Assembly: GCA_938040325.1 (NCBI GenBank) | Contig: CALHXW010000125.1 | Span: 1 to 33,245 of the forward strand | Reading direction: 5' to 3' | From: an uncultured bacterium | GTDB lineage: Bacteria; Myxococcota_A; UBA9042; PHBI01 | Length of the DNA: 33,245 nt | Part shown: positions 32,994-33,245 of the stretch, piece by piece | Layout: every line of letters starts with the position of its first letter | Numbering within the stretch: position 1 is the first letter of the stretch | Translations under genes and position numbers: made by a program | Notes under the pieces: generated by a model | Databases searched by the model: none | Told to the model about the DNA's origin: nothing | Seen by the model: the letters and a program-made list of their open reading frames with translations, nothing else

Positions 32994-33049
32994 CGTGGGC
33001 TGTGCTGGCTTGAGCTAGCGAACTTCCTCACGCTCACCAAGGGGATGTG

Positions 33050-33245
33050 ATGGCCGCGAACGCAACAGGAGGCGACTCGGCGTCGTGGGGCATTTCGAGT
33101 GCCGACCGGCCAGACCGTCTGTATCGAGTGCTTCGAGGGGTGGTTCGTGGAGCCTTGCGCGCGTTCTATCGGACGGTCGAAGTGACCGGACGCGAGAATG
33201 TGCCGACAGGACAGGCCACCATCTTGGCATCCACGCATCCTAACT
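33050..33245 (+). CDS. Glycerolipid acyltransferase, PlsC-like (partial, runs off window)
   Basis: Only the first 65 residues are present. The sequence YRVLRGVVRGALRAFYRTVEVTGRENVP followed by ILASTHPN is the usual start of the PlsC/LPLAT superfamily: a helical N-terminus, the GxENxP turn and then the first catalytic His (His63) of HX4D. The HPN form is typical of the acyltransferases with an HPNxxxD box. AAGGGG is 5-6 nt before the ATG. Length and the remaining motifs lie outside the window. Confidence 0.75.
   Translation, partial: MAANATGGDSASWGISSADRPDRLYRVLRGVVRGALRAFYRTVEVTGRENVPTGQATILASTHPN

Noticed and set aside
1..33245. CRISPR array or tandem-repeat locus
   Set aside because: No regularly spaced direct repeats were seen; the repeats found are dispersed foldback elements.

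Overview
The window is high-GC chromosomal DNA that most likely comes from a myxobacterium-like member of the Myxococcota (former Deltaproteobacteria). The signs are a secreted Cys-rich protein with a MYXO-CTERM-like tail, a DUF1592-type / DUF1552 pair, several lipoproteins, large TPR-like regulators and a nusB/rib cluster. The exact lineage cannot be fixed from the sequence alone.

Layout. 1-4.2 kb: a STAND-type ATPase regulator with a C-terminal winged helix, then a small PHA-granule-type protein. 4.2-7 kb: an exported gamma-glutamyltransferase converging on a zinc-finger-less DnaJ. 7.2-7.4 kb: tRNA-Phe with its own promoter and terminator. 7.4-11.5 kb: a CASTOR/POLLUX-like ion channel with RCK-like cytoplasmic domains, and an exported MsrB-MsrA fusion. 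11.9-17.3 kb: a tightly packed operon on the minus strand, rpiB-nrdR-ribD-ribE-(lipoprotein)-ribH-nusB, in which a lipoprotein gene sits where ribBA is usually found. 17.7-18.5 kb: yceD-rpmF. 18.5-20.3 kb: a divergent DUF692/MNIO enzyme with its partner protein and no visible precursor peptide. 20.3-24.6 kb: three poorly characterised genes. 25.2-28.8 kb: an exported guanidine-modifying-superfamily protein and a TonB-like protein. 29-32.9 kb: a translationally coupled trio of DUF1592-type lipoprotein, Tat-exported DUF1552 protein and a flavoenzyme with the iodotyrosine-deiodinase Glu-Tyr-Lys triad. The window ends inside an acyltransferase gene.

The most unusual signal is not a protein. The intergenic regions hold at least three families of short (about 160-180 bp) foldback elements, here called A, B and C, each with inverted ends that begin and end in CTAG. 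Family A has seven full or decayed copies. Its inner stem is preserved by compensatory changes, and its end sits on, or within 4 bp of, the stop codon of five genes, often supplying the TAG itself. At 24.55-24.99 kb an A half-element, a B element and a complete A element lie head to tail and share their CTAG junctions. This looks like a non-autonomous mobile-element system (MITE-like) that has become a gene 3'-end feature.
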